Assembly: GCA_022592445.1 (NCBI GenBank)
Contig: JABYQR010000012.1
Coordinates: 1-64,000 of the forward strand
DNA from: Cytidiella melzeri
Taxonomy: Eukaryota > Basidiomycota > Agaricomycetes > Polyporales > Irpicaceae
Length of the DNA stretch: 64,000 nt
Direction: 5' to 3'
The notes under the pieces: generated by a model
Databases searched by the model: none
Seen by the model: only the letters and a program-made list of their open reading frames with translations
What the model was told of the DNA's origin: nothing
Position numbers and translations under genes: made by a program
In this document: piece after piece, positions 1 through 10,438 of the stretch
How the letters are laid out: every line of letters begins with the position of its first letter
How positions within the stretch are numbered: the first letter of the stretch is position 1

Positions 1-417
1 GAGACGCTTAATGTCTCGGATCTTCACCGTGAGATCCTCTGTCTCGTCGATGCGGTAACCAAAAAGTTTGCGTCGGATAACGACGCGGGCAACACTGCCC
101 TGAGTGGCAAAAACGTTGGCCAAGGCATCAAAAGCCTCCTTCGAAGTTTCGGCGGCCATCACATGCATCATCATATCATTGTTGATGCGGAGACGGATCG
201 TGGTAAGCGCCTTCTGATCTTTGGCTTCCCATTCGCTAGTGTCTCCTCGCCTCGGCTTCTCCACAGTTCCGCTGACATGCCCCCATAGATCCAATTCTCG
301 GAGGATGTCGCTAAGCTGGATTCGCCACGTGAGATAATTCTCCGGTCCGGCGAGAGGAGTGATCCGATACGCAGATGATGTCGAAGTAGGGACAGGGGTG
401 GCAACTTCTTCAGCCAT
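1..417 (-). CDS. Ty1/copia gag-like polyprotein, N-terminal part (runs off left edge)
   Basis: An open frame of 139 codons starts at 417 on the minus strand and is still open at base 1. It begins MAEEVATPVPTS and continues with a block typical of copia-type gag (UBN2/DUF4219 family): Y-x-x-W-x-x-x-x-x-D-I-L (ENYLTWRIQLSDIL), then W-E-x-x-D-x-x-A-L-x-x-I (WEAKDQKALTTI), then A-x-x-x-F-x-A-L. In the family this protein forms the virus-like particle of the retrotransposon. The position fits: it follows a complete LTR, a primer-binding site and a leader. The protease, integrase and reverse transcriptase would lie left of the window, so I cannot say whether the element is intact. No stop or frameshift is visible in the part seen. 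Confidence 0.8.
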   Translation of the reverse strand, partial: MAEEVATPVPTSTSSAYRITPLAGPENYLTWRIQLSDILRELDLWGHVSGTVEKPRRGDTSEWEAKDQKALTTIRLRINNDMMMHVMAAETSKEAFDALANVFATQGSVARVVIRRKLFGYRIDETEDLTVKIRDIKRL

Positions 418-566
418 AATGAATAAGATTTGATATCGATATGGTGGCCTAAGAGCGTATTGCTGACGTAATGTCGCCCGAATAAGAGATGGTTCGGCCT
501 AAGGGCACAATGCCGAGCTAATGTCGCCGCGAGATGAAGATCGAGAGGGTGTGCGCCTAGAGCGCG
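418..566 (-). repeat. Retrotransposon leader with an imperfect tandem duplication
   Basis: Between primer site and gag the leader holds two imperfect copies of a roughly 35-50 bp unit (about 445-478 and 496-530). They share 'ggcctaag', then '..gc..atgtcgcc'. No coding function is seen. It may be part of the packaging or dimerisation leader, which is inference. Confidence 0.45.
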
Positions 567-578
567 GGGCTCATAACC
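567..578 (-). other. Copia primer-binding site (half-tRNA-Met type)
   Basis: Directly inside the LTR the minus strand reads GGTTATGAGCCC. This is the reverse complement of GGGCUCAUAACC, the anticodon arm (CAU) of a tRNA-Met. Copia-family elements are known to prime reverse transcription from a tRNA-Met half cleaved in the anticodon loop rather than from the 3' CCA end, so sequence and position both fit. Confidence 0.7.
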
Positions 579-805
579 TGTTGTTTTTGCAGGGTTTTGA
601 TGCGCGCACGGGAGGGGGCTCGAAATGAAGGAACACAATGTTATTCTGTAGCTACGCAAATACAAGGGTTTTTATATTATTTTAGAAAAACGGATAACAC
701 GAAAAGGGAATAACGAAACGAGTAATCCGCGCGGAATGACGAAAGCGGGCGGCGGGAACAAGCGGATACAAATAAAAAAAAGCGGGAAAACCTAAAATAA
801 CAACA
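579..805 (-). mobile_element. 5' LTR of a Ty1/copia retrotransposon (227 bp)
   Basis: On the plus strand this block starts TGTTGTT and ends AACAACA, the TG...CA ends of an LTR. Read on the minus strand it lies directly upstream of the primer-binding site and gag. A TATA-like box (TATAAAAA on the minus strand, 669-676) is the likely start of the element transcript. The five bases beyond the outer end (gttca, 806-810) are the candidate target-site duplication, but the other copy is outside the window. The second LTR is not visible, so the borders rest on the inverted ends and the adjacent primer site. Confidence 0.75.
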
Positions 806-810
806 GTTCA

Positions 811-1838
811 CCCCGCTGAATGCCCGTGCCAAGGATGTTGGCATGTATAGCATCTCACGCTCAACTCGGTATCATCGCTTCTACAGGGGAATTTATGGGA
901 TTTATGTGAATGAGAAAACAAAGGTGTGTTGTGGAAGCCGCGTTGAATGATGACGGGGGTCAAAGGCCGTATTCACCGTAATTGTTGTTACGGCCATGCC
1001 GCGGCACCCGAGTACGGAGAAGGTTGTCGGAGGTTCCTGTCTCCGGAGCCAAAGCGTTGTTGCAAGGGGTGCTCCTGGGAGCTTCAGAACGCGTAGATCC
1101 AGGTACCAATGCTACCACGTACTCCAGAGCAGCATTGGCATGTACGGAGATCGCTGTCAGGGTGCCCATCTCCGGAGCCGAACCATGTTTCCTGATGTAG
1201 CATGGTCATGTATAGAGAGTCTGCATAAACAACTCATAGAAAGCCTGATATCTTTGCTGTACTGGCAAGTAAAAAAGGGCACACATATGTACAAGGAAAA
1301 AGAAGCTTGATGTCTTGAATTCATTTTTTTAATATGCAGTGTTTGAGATCACAATCTCAGAATCATTTTTTAAATGACCCACGTGTATTGACACTCAAAT
1401 AAAACAAAGTTCAAGACTGGGAGCTTCGGACTAAAAGAGCCGACAGAGCTTGCAAGTAACAGGATGGGATCTGTTCAATCAGAGATCCAGCAATGACAAC
1501 TGAATCACAATTGCACAATTTATACTGTCCAGTGTCATACATTACAGAAGCTGCAATTTTCTAACTCTCGTCCGGGGTCACGGTGTACATGCAGAGTCAA
1601 GTTAGGGTTGATGTTCATGATTGAAAAGAATTTATATGATCAGAGAAGAGCTTCTCTGGAGTTTATACTCGATATGTACCGCTCGGAGCTCAAAAAGGGG
1701 TGACACTGCGAGTTTGTTGAGACTCTGACCAGCAGAGAATGAGAATATCACAGCCATAGCTAAATGTCTGGAGATTACAAGCGAGACTCTGACCAGCAGA
1801 GCATGAGAAGATCGCAGTCTGAACTACCCGCCCGAGGA
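811..1838. other. Intergenic, no gene recognised
   Basis: Open frames here are short and match no family I know. Positions 1012-1050 and 1142-1179 are an imperfect direct repeat (gtacggaga ... ctccggagcc) with a 130 bp period. At 1719-1755 and 1783-1818 a 64 bp period repeat (gagactctgaccagcagag) lies just beyond the stop of the next gene and looks like a local duplication of that gene's 3' end. Confidence 0.5.
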
Positions 1839-3459
1839 TTACAAGAGGTCTTTGGAACCTGACTTGTCAAAGTTCATAGGTTCTCCTAAATCCCCGAGCG
1901 TACAGTTCGACATGTCGAGGTGCAAGTCCGAATCGATGTGGCTGAGTGACATAGAAGCACCATCATCTGGATCGACCCGCTCGTTGAATTGACGTAAATC
2001 CAGCAAAAACCGCGAAATGACAATGGGGAAAAGTCTAGAAATTTGGTAGATGAGCCTCAGCCGTGAAGATGTTGTGAGTTCTTCTTACGCAGGCCAGTGC
2101 ACAAATTCGTTGACCGCAGAGAAGTTCGACCAAGACGGCTGCAAGACTGGTTCAGCCTCCTGATGCATAACCTACGGAAGGACATTCGTACCGCTGCTGA
2201 CATCAGAATCTGGATAATGTTCAAAGTAAGCAGAACACTGATGCGATGAGTGATGCGTGAGTACAGTCAAACACCACTGATATTTTCTCTTACCAAAAGC
2301 TGATTGTACCTAACAAGAAAGAGACCATGTCAGCAAAAAGGAAGATCGAACATGCTCGGTGTGCTTACCATCGCGGAGAAGTAGAAAAGTTAAACTCGTC
2401 GAGAACCCAAGTTTTGCCATCTCAAGTCGATTGGCATTTGTTCTGGTCCATGTCAAGCGCAGAACAATGATATCAGCTATGATAACACAGAGCCGGTTGC
2501 ATAGGACCACTAGCGTGGGGAATGTCAGCAGGGGAGTAGCCTACATTCATAGAGATCCACTCACGCCTTACAGTCATCATTAGTAATGACGAATTAAAGA
2601 TACAGTCAGCACCAAGCTCACCAAACGATTGCCGTGTTATTGGTACCAGCTTGTGGGGCGCATCCGAACAGTGAAATGGGGGACATGGCCTTCAGGGAGA
2701 AGTAATCCCACTGCATACGCCGATCAGTAACAAACATTGGGAGTATTTTCACCATATACTTACTATGTCCGTGCCAAAGGGGACGACGTATAGCAAGAAC
2801 ACGACGACGGGCCAAAAGATGCTTTCGTTGGGCCACAGAGCGCGAATGCGTAGAGAGGAAAATGCTGTGACGAGGCTGTCATTCAGCGAGTGCGTAGAGT
2901 TGCAAACGTGTGATACTTACCACCCTGCACTAGGCCGAGTAGCAGAAAGATGACACACGGTACTAGAAGTAGTGTGCGGCAGCTGTCATGAGATACTCTC
3001 AGTGGGCTAAGCTTGTGCAGGATCAGGGAGCACTCACTTCTACAGAATTGAAAAACGATGACTTGTTAGACGATAGCTAATCCCGTAAGAGCGGTAAAGA
3101 GCGTACCGCCTCTGTCGCGATGCTGAGCAGGAGTATCATAGAGATACTGTAGGCGACCGCCAGGTATCTATTGACCATGAAGATCCATTTAACCCACGAC
3201 CATTTCCTTTGCCAGATTCTTTTGCGTTCGAGCTCGAAAGTAATGATATATTCATAAATGTTCAGCGCTGTTGTACATCATACGATCAGCCTTCGGTGTC
3301 CACAACGTGAAGAGCGGATCGAACTCACCAGCGATTGCGATGTCGATGCGATTCACGATAGCCCTTCCCGCAGTTCAGCAGAGTTGATACATCGACAAAG
3401 TAGCTGAATACTCACAAGTTTCGCACCTTCGCCACGTCATCATAAGCCACCAGGGCCAT
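1839..3459 (-). CDS. DUF6533-type multi-pass membrane protein
   Basis: A minus-strand gene with about ten exons; the start is the ATG at 3459 (MALVAYDDVAKVRNL) and the stop TAA is at 1839-1841. The second and third exons join in phase to give AIVNRIDIAIAALNIYEYI then ITFELERKRIWQRKW, NRYLAVAYSISMILL. This is the N-terminal DUF6533 signature of basidiomycete seven-helix-like proteins (Y-x-x-x-x-F-x-x-E-x-x-x-x-W, then N-R-Y). Later exons supply hydrophobic helices (LLLVPCVIFLLLG; WPVVVFLLYVVPF), a segment with IIADIIVLRLTW before a loop ending TFLLLRDG, and a C-terminus with ISRFLLDLRQFN followed by an acidic tail. The function of the family is unknown; a receptor-like role is only speculation. 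Some small internal exons are uncertain, so the exact protein length is not given. The surrounding DNA is gene-poor. Confidence 0.75.
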
Positions 3460-4576
3460 GATATGTAAATATTGGGAGGTCAGAAAGAAAGAGAACACTG
3501 GCAGCAGGGAGTTGCACTTGGCGCGTATAAATGAACGCTTTGCGACGTGATACACGACCAAAGTGACGTGCGAGTTTCCGTGATGATCAATGAGATGGAT
3601 GCGATGCAGCGTCGAGGCTAACGTTATAACGAGGCCATGCTGCACTGCATTTAGGAACAACAGACTCTTAGGTGTGTCATGCCGCGCAATGTGGGTCATT
3701 TCAACTGTCGGATTTCCTCCAGAAAGTGTCTTCGAAGGTTCGACAGCTCAAGACGAACGAGATTGTTGCGAAATGCGATGGCAGGCATGGAGGGCCTACG
3801 GCCGTGCGAGACTGACTCGGAGTCCTGCTGTGCAGCCGTGCCCGCGCCGTCAGCTAGACTTATTACGGAGCATGTTATTATCTCCCTACCAGTGTGCGAA
3901 ATGCCTGACACAAGATCGCGAAACTGTCTATCAGCGGAAGTTGTAAAAAGGGAAATTGTGCATGCCAAGCGGTAACATACGGATTCTGTTGCTATTATCT
4001 TTGATTACGATATCAATCGTAGCACTGCTAGCGGTGCCTCGCCTGTTATGCGGCCGCAAGATAGGGAGGTAATAGTATCCTGAAACAGCTTTCATTACGT
4101 TCATGATGTTAGACTCACAGCTCACCTGTGAGGCTGCTACTAGTAGTGATATTGTGTTTGACTTGCAAGGGTAGATCGCGGAGACGACCTGTAAGACCTT
4201 GGAACTCAACTCGGATATCCGAGAAGCATGAATGCTCATAGAGCAGTAAGAGCGTAGCGGTACCACTACGAGAGCTGCTAATGCGAATGACAGCGTGAAG
4301 AGGATACTACGTGCGGCGTCGCACGCTTGATTTTTGAACCCCGCTGGGTTTAGGCCTGATAGATCTGATGTACAATTTATGCGATTGATCTTGACTCGTA
4401 AAGGAACTTCAACTCTCCATCACCTTCATGCACTCGTCTACTACCATTATTCGCTGTATATGATATTACTATGCGATTTTTCCAGCCCTTTCAACTTGCC
4501 CATCGTAAAGGATTGCAGTCGTAGCGGAGTCCTCCTATTCCGAGTCCCTAACTGCTGTGCGCACTGCACCAATAAA
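3460..4576 (-). other. Upstream region with possible remnants of a second gene
   Basis: Two minus-strand open frames here have splice-like edges but no family match. One, about 4070-4390, holds a convincing transmembrane stretch (ILFTLSFALAALVVVPL). The other ends at 3696 with RNNLVRLELSNLRRHFLEE. They could be exons of an unrecognised or decayed gene, or upstream exons of the DUF6533 gene. I could not join them into one reading frame. Confidence 0.25.
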
Positions 4577-5218
4577 TCACAAGCGACGACGCTTGGGAAC
4601 CCCAGGGGCAGCTTCCGCGTTAGGACCCTGGATAGCTTGCGCTGCGATGTTGTTCGGGGTTGGGTTGCCAAAGCCACAACCACCGTCGCGCTCCTGGGCA
4701 ACGACCGGGGCGGCACACAAGCCGGTCTTAAAGCCACAACAGGCAGAGGCGCAGTCAGCATCGCTCGTGCACGGTCCAGTAATGAACTGTGTTCCAGGGG
4801 CAGCAGATGTGCCTGTGGCGTTGGTGGCAGGAGGAGTGGTAGCAGGGGGTGGGGGAGGTGGGGGCGAAGAAGCGGCAGCACCAGCTTTGGGTACACCAGG
4901 AGCTGCCTCAGCGTTCGGGCCCTGTATCGCTTGTGCCGCGATGTTATTGGGAGTGGGGTTACCGAAGCCGCAGCCACCGTCGCGCTCTTGAGCAACGACT
5001 GGAGCGGCGCACAAGCCGGTATTGAAGCCACAGCAGGCAGAGGCACAGTCGCTATCGCTGTGGCAAACACCAGTGATGAACTGAGTTCCAGCTGGCGCGC
5101 GTGGAATATATATTGCAGCTGCAACTGCAAGAAGAGCGAGTTAGCAAAAGAACCTTCGGGGATGACGTTATGACATACTGTTGGCGAAGAGGAAAGCAAG
5201 CACAATCGTGGACTTCAT
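4577..5218 (-). CDS. Secreted two-domain cysteine-rich protein, BAS2-like
   Basis: Two exons: 5218-5179 and 5124-4577, with a 54 nt intron; 195 residues. A signal peptide (MKSTIVLAFLFANIAAA) is followed by two nearly identical cysteine-rich modules. Each has C-x(5)-DCASACCGF-x-TGLC, then VVAQERDGGCGFGNPTPNNI, and ends in a short helix (NIAAQAIQGPNAEA). They are separated by a Pro/Ala/Thr linker at about residues 100-125. The motif D-C-A-x-x-C-C-G-F...ERDGGCGFG matches the family named after Magnaporthe biotrophy-associated secreted protein 2, found widely in fungi, including non-pathogens, with unknown molecular role. Single-domain versions are the form I know; here the module is duplicated. 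The C-terminus is RRRL. A TATA box (TATAAAAA) is on the minus strand at 5365-5372. Confidence 0.85.
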
Positions 5219-7560
5219 CGTGATGGATTATATGGAAGGATAAGATTAGGGTTGCTCAGCAACAATAATGATAAACGTCAACCAGAAAATTGCGCGCACA
5301 CAACCAGGTGCGAAGAAGAAATGAAGAACAAGGAAATAATGCATTACAGTCTTGAGCAATGCAGTTTTTATAGCCAGAAACGCGCTGAGCATACCAGACG
5401 TCAACATCAGGTAGATGTCAGATATCTCCTCGTCGCATTTGTGGTCATAGAAGAAACAATCATTACACAACCATCCAACTATCCTGTCGAAAATTCTCAG
5501 GTTACGATCTGTCGCTTGCAGTTGAACAAGCAGAGAGCTCACTTAGTATGGCACCAAGACAAATGTACGCGTCTGTACAGCGCTGTTAATAAGTACAGTG
5601 ACCCAGTCGTCACGATGTATGTTGGCCGGTGTACCAAGACAGCTGCTAAAGGCTGATTCGTGGAGATGTGGCAGCGTTCAATCAAGTTCGTCATGTACAC
5701 AATTCATTGCAAAGATTCCGTCACTTGCCTAGGCACTGTAATGTCCATTCGTACAGCATCTGTCAAACTTCTTGTTCGGGGTGCAACGAGATTGTTCATC
5801 CACGCAATCACCACAAGCCGGTCAAACAGTATCTCAGGGCCGGGTGCTGCAGCTACGGTTGTCGTGGCATGAGATGATAAGTAACCTTGAGTACGCACAG
5901 CGACGTGCCTTCAACTATGCTCCTTGCCGAGGGTGTAATACGCAGGAGACATTGTGCGTAAGACAGCTATAACAGCTTTGCCTCCACGCCGCGAATACAG
6001 GTTTTGAACTTCCCGTTAACCTCGATAAACACAACTCGCCTGCGGATAACAGATTGATCAAAATCATTGTAGATAGATGTACTTACTGTTACATTCGCTT
6101 GCAGTAATCAAGATCAGCGCACAGTTGTCTTGTGCACCGTCGAGTTTGCGCCATCTGTGCCAACGTAGCGACCAGCAGTGATCAGATGCCTTGGCGATGG
6201 CCTTGTCCGGCGACGATGCACGCCGACGTGATAAACAACTCGAGGATGCACCCGTGATTGTGAATTACGTACCATGAATACGGGACATGGAGACACTGCC
6301 TGTAGTCCAACTGCGTAGTCTTAGGGGTAAGAATGTCAACAACGTAAGTGGTGGTCGTCAGCGCACGAAATGTCTCTGGCGAAGCTCTTAAACTTACTCA
6401 CAAGAAATCAAATACTGAGTGTGTTCCACACCCACAATATAGATTGACGACGTGCCAGGGCTCAGGAAGAAATCTATGTGGCAAAGTCAGCGAAGGTCTC
6501 GTGCAAAAAAATACCAGGTAGAAGTTACTGCGTTTGATGCTATACTGAAGCTCGTATCGCAGTAAGTAAGCGAGCCATCCTACTCCAGCAGCGCAGACAC
6601 TGAATAATCTTCGGTTAAAATTGAGCTCGTTGACCAGGACAACGAGGTCACCGTTACCATAGACTCGTTCATGTCAGGGCTGCAACGAAATCGGTACTCA
6701 GTACTCAGTGTTGATATGTTGCGACATTCTCGACGCACAAGACAACGAGAGAGAGAGAGGCCATGGTCACAATCAATCACCGACGGTCCGACGTCAGTGG
6801 CACCGTCGCTGCTTACTGTGACCGGGACGCGCCACGTCACATGCACGTGCTGTTGTGACTGCTACCACTTTCATCCCGGGCCATATTCTTGCACAGCACT
6901 GTTGATCTCCCCCAACATATCTCACTACTTATCCGTTTAAACTCTCAGCAACATCGGCGTTGAGGCGCAGCTTCCGGCTGGCTTGGGGGTGACACCGCTC
7001 TCAGGGATACAGAGCTTCGATATTGCAAGTAACTCCCGCTGCGGACTTTGCTTCGCATGGTAACTGAACAACTCACAAGCATACAGGCAAAACATCGTGG
7101 CCGTTGAACAGTCGCGAAATTGGAGTTGCGCGGCAAGTGATAGTGTAAGATCTTAACGAGCGCACAGATCCCACGACTTACGGCGTACTCGGCATTCATA
7201 CTATGGGACTATGTCAACCATGATGCATGATGCATGATCCTGTGCTGCGCTGGGCACTCAAGATCACCGTGCTATCATTTTTCGGCTGTGACTGAAGACC
7301 ATGTCGGCTCCTGGCTGCGCTGACAGCACACTCTGTTGCTCGGAACATTCAGCCTATCGTGCTTTGGGCACTTACTCACGACGACTCCGAGAACAGCTGG
7401 AGATTCGAAGAATATACCTTTCGACTTCTGCGAGGCCGTACGTTTTTATCTATTGTCTATGTCTACGATGAAGTTGACGGTTGACTGATTTACTGCAAAC
7501 CGCCACTGGTTTACAAAGGCCTCAGGGACGTGTCGTCGTTCGCAGAGCCACCAATATCAC
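5219..7560. other. Long gene-poor stretch, part 1
   Basis: Apart from the promoter of the cysteine-rich protein gene at the left end, I see nothing convincing. All open frames are under 90 codons, change frame at plausible GT/AG sites without giving a protein I recognise, and carry no known motif. AT/GC content and splice-like signals resemble decayed gene DNA, but this is an impression. Confidence 0.4.
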
Positions 7561-10438
7561 AACTTGGGCTCATGCTGGATCGACCGAACTGTCCATACAA
7601 CACTTTACAAATCGGCTGAGGATAGTCGTTATTTGGTCGCTATAGATCCGCTCGTACCAATCGGTTACCGAAGAGCCAGAACGTTGAAGAGGACAATGCC
7701 ATTGGACGATGCAAGGTGCTTTACAAATGGCACACGGTGATATTATTTTGGGCACCTTCTTACCCATGTGTGTTACGTGCAGCACCCCGATGTCGTACAA
7801 TCGGCACGGCACTTGTGTCATCTCAGGAACTGTCTTCCATATGTCGTTCGTTAGCGAGCTGATTCCGAATTGTGTGCTGTTCGGCGCAGGGTAGCTTGCT
7901 GATACTACTTGTGAGTCCTCTTTTGTTGTTGGAGCTGCGGTCTGCCAAAGGGACATGTGTAGCGGGGACACTAAGTGCGTACCGCTTTGTTATTGGCCCT
8001 GCCATCGAAGACATAATGCTTCCATCTCAAGATGGAACAGAGAAATGTAATGACTAACAGCGTGAACAGACACCCACGTTGCACGCTCATGCTGTTGACC
8101 AGGAACCGCATTCACAAAAGAACAGAAAAATCAGTGTTGAGTGCTGCTATACATAGCTCAAACAAAACGTGTTCTCTATGCTAATGTTTCCCTATAGGAA
8201 TTGTCGCGTGGCATCTTGTGTCAGGATGGAAAGAAGCAAGCAAGCCATGTGCCTTGCGCAAGCATGCTTCCGACGCGTTCTATTCGCCTTGCCGACCAGA
8301 AACACGCATCTGCGAAGGCGAGCCTATAGTCTATAGACTCAGTCGGAGTTGTCCTCGACATTTGGCACAACTTTCCTGCCCCTCGTGCTAGTACGTCGCT
8401 TTGCCTCGTCACTTTACGTACGTACCGTCAACAAGTAACGGCCTTTCTCAAGGTACACGCGTGCTCGGTGGTATTCGCATACAAGGACTCAACGAAAGTC
8501 CGATCCTGGACATATGGTGCCGCTGTACGTGTATGTTGTTTGCATGTCGAGCCCCTGGTAACAATTCACGAAGAACGGGAGCATCTCTCGGGGCAGAGAA
8601 GCGTGCGACGTTCTGCTAGCTTCTTGCGCGTGGCTGTCCATGTAAGTTGGGTGGATCAACATTCTGTCCTCATCTTTCTGCCACAACAGTCGCGCGGTAA
8701 ATCCTCGAGGTCGTACGATGCTGCACGCTGGCTGAAGTGTTCCTATCGACTTTCGGAGGCGTCTTGTTGAGCTACTGTACCGATTCGATGCTGTATTGTA
8801 ATTTGGTGAGGAACGGTGAAGGTGAGTCTTGTTCATTTTCACGGTTTGATGTACACGATCTACGTGAAACTTTTATCTCCGCTTTGAACAGGAAACATAT
8901 CGTCGTCGCGCAAATATTCAACCTAGAACGGAGTCGTCCCAATAACCTCTCCATGCAATATCATTGTTAATCTCACATCTCGCCGACCGCTCACTACAAC
9001 CCTCTTTCCGTTTGGTGGCCGAGATAGACGGTTGACATACGGTGCTCCTGGGGTGGTGGGGTGGTTTTCTGCCTCGATGATAGACACAGCAGACGAGTAG
9101 TACGCCCGTGAGCGTCGACCAACTCTGCCATTATTACCTCCGCTCACTTTTAGTCAAGAAGACGGCGCACTTGACGTTGTGCATCCACAACGCTTGACGT
9201 TATCTGTACAACGTTGATGCTAAAATTTGAGGCAATCTTGCAGCTCCAAATCAATTTATTTACCTTGTGTCAACCGGCCGTGAACCCAGTATGACAGTAA
9301 TATTGGTCACACTTACAGTACAAAGACATTGGAGATCTCATGAAGGTAGTTCAGTGTGCGTGTACTTATATGTACACAGGTGACCATCGAAAGGATGATG
9401 AAAGCTATGACGACGTGGTGGAGTTGTCCAGTGACAACGGTCCGGATTCCCCTCCGCGGGACGACCCGGAGTGCACTGTAATCAGTGATGATACTGCATT
9501 ATCAATATCAATTCGACGTCAGCACCATGGCCACGAGTGTATGCTTGTGTGGGGCAAGGACTCATTGAAGAGATTCACGATCTATCGTAACGTGTATTGG
9601 TGCTAACAGTGTATATAAGCGAGATCGTGGTGCGTTGCTTCTTAGCCAACGGAACCTTGTTCAAACGACACTCTACACGCGACTGATCCTGTGTGTTTTC
9701 CCGGGACAGCAGCGTCCACAGCCGAACGAGGGTACGAAATTCCAGCAGGTCAGAGGGAACGACCCTAATTTCTGAATTTATTACTACCGCACAGGGCCTC
9801 TCTTTCGGATTTGACCACCGAGCTGGCGTTAACGGACTAAGGAGAGTCCTCAGATCTAGACGCCGTGCAATGTGTTTTTCTGGAGTGACGTCATGAGGAG
9901 GCATCAGGAGGTAGTGGCCTGAAAAGGATGTGAAAGCTTGGACCCACTAATATGTCGTCACTCCACACTCCCATGCTGCTCCCGATCCGACTGTTTGGCG
10001 TAGCACTGAGATGAATACCGAGTGACAGACATGTTCTGCAGTGCACTCAGTCCCAGACTCGAGCGGCCTGCACCAGCACGTCCACCTCCTGCGACGTGGG
10101 CTCTTGTCCGCCCACTTGTGCCACAGTCAAACCCGTCAGTAGTGAGAATGCAAATCATCTCTATGAGGGGAGCGCCTGCGCCAGAATCTGGTTCTGTATA
10201 ATCTACCCCGCTCTCCACTGCCCTATTTCCAGTCCGCTCCACTTGGCCACGTTTTCCTTACAACTGCAGCGCGTCTCACGTCCAACCTTGCCTGTGCAAC
10301 CGAAAGTGCCAGGCAGGGGGAAAAACATATATTATTACAGGCCGGTGCATCGTGGCCAGCGACTCACATGTCATACACTGACAACTCTATCCTCAGCCAC
10401 TCGTTCCCATCTACGCAGCGCTCACCGCCCCCCGCTTC
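7561..10438. other. Long gene-poor stretch, part 2
   Basis: The longest frames (133 codons minus at 7570-7971; 117 codons minus at 8489-8842; 109 codons minus at 9575-9904) match no family I know and lack consistent start and splice structure. The last 300 bases are C-rich and pyrimidine-biased and probably include the promoter and 5' UTR of the YTH gene. Confidence 0.4.

Noticed and set aside
171..665. 164-codon minus frame over the retrotransposon leader and LTR
   Set aside because: It crosses the LTR, primer site and the gag start in a different frame from gag; no gag motifs.
3696..3968. Minus frame ending RNNLVRLELSNLRRHFLEE as a second DUF6533 gene
   Set aside because: It lacks the N-R-Y and W-containing signature blocks of the family and cannot be joined to upstream exons.
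4334..5205. Long open frames of 279 and 252 codons on both strands overlapping the cysteine-rich protein
   Set aside because: Shadows of the repetitive coding sequence; the true frame has a signal peptide, family motif and a clean intron.
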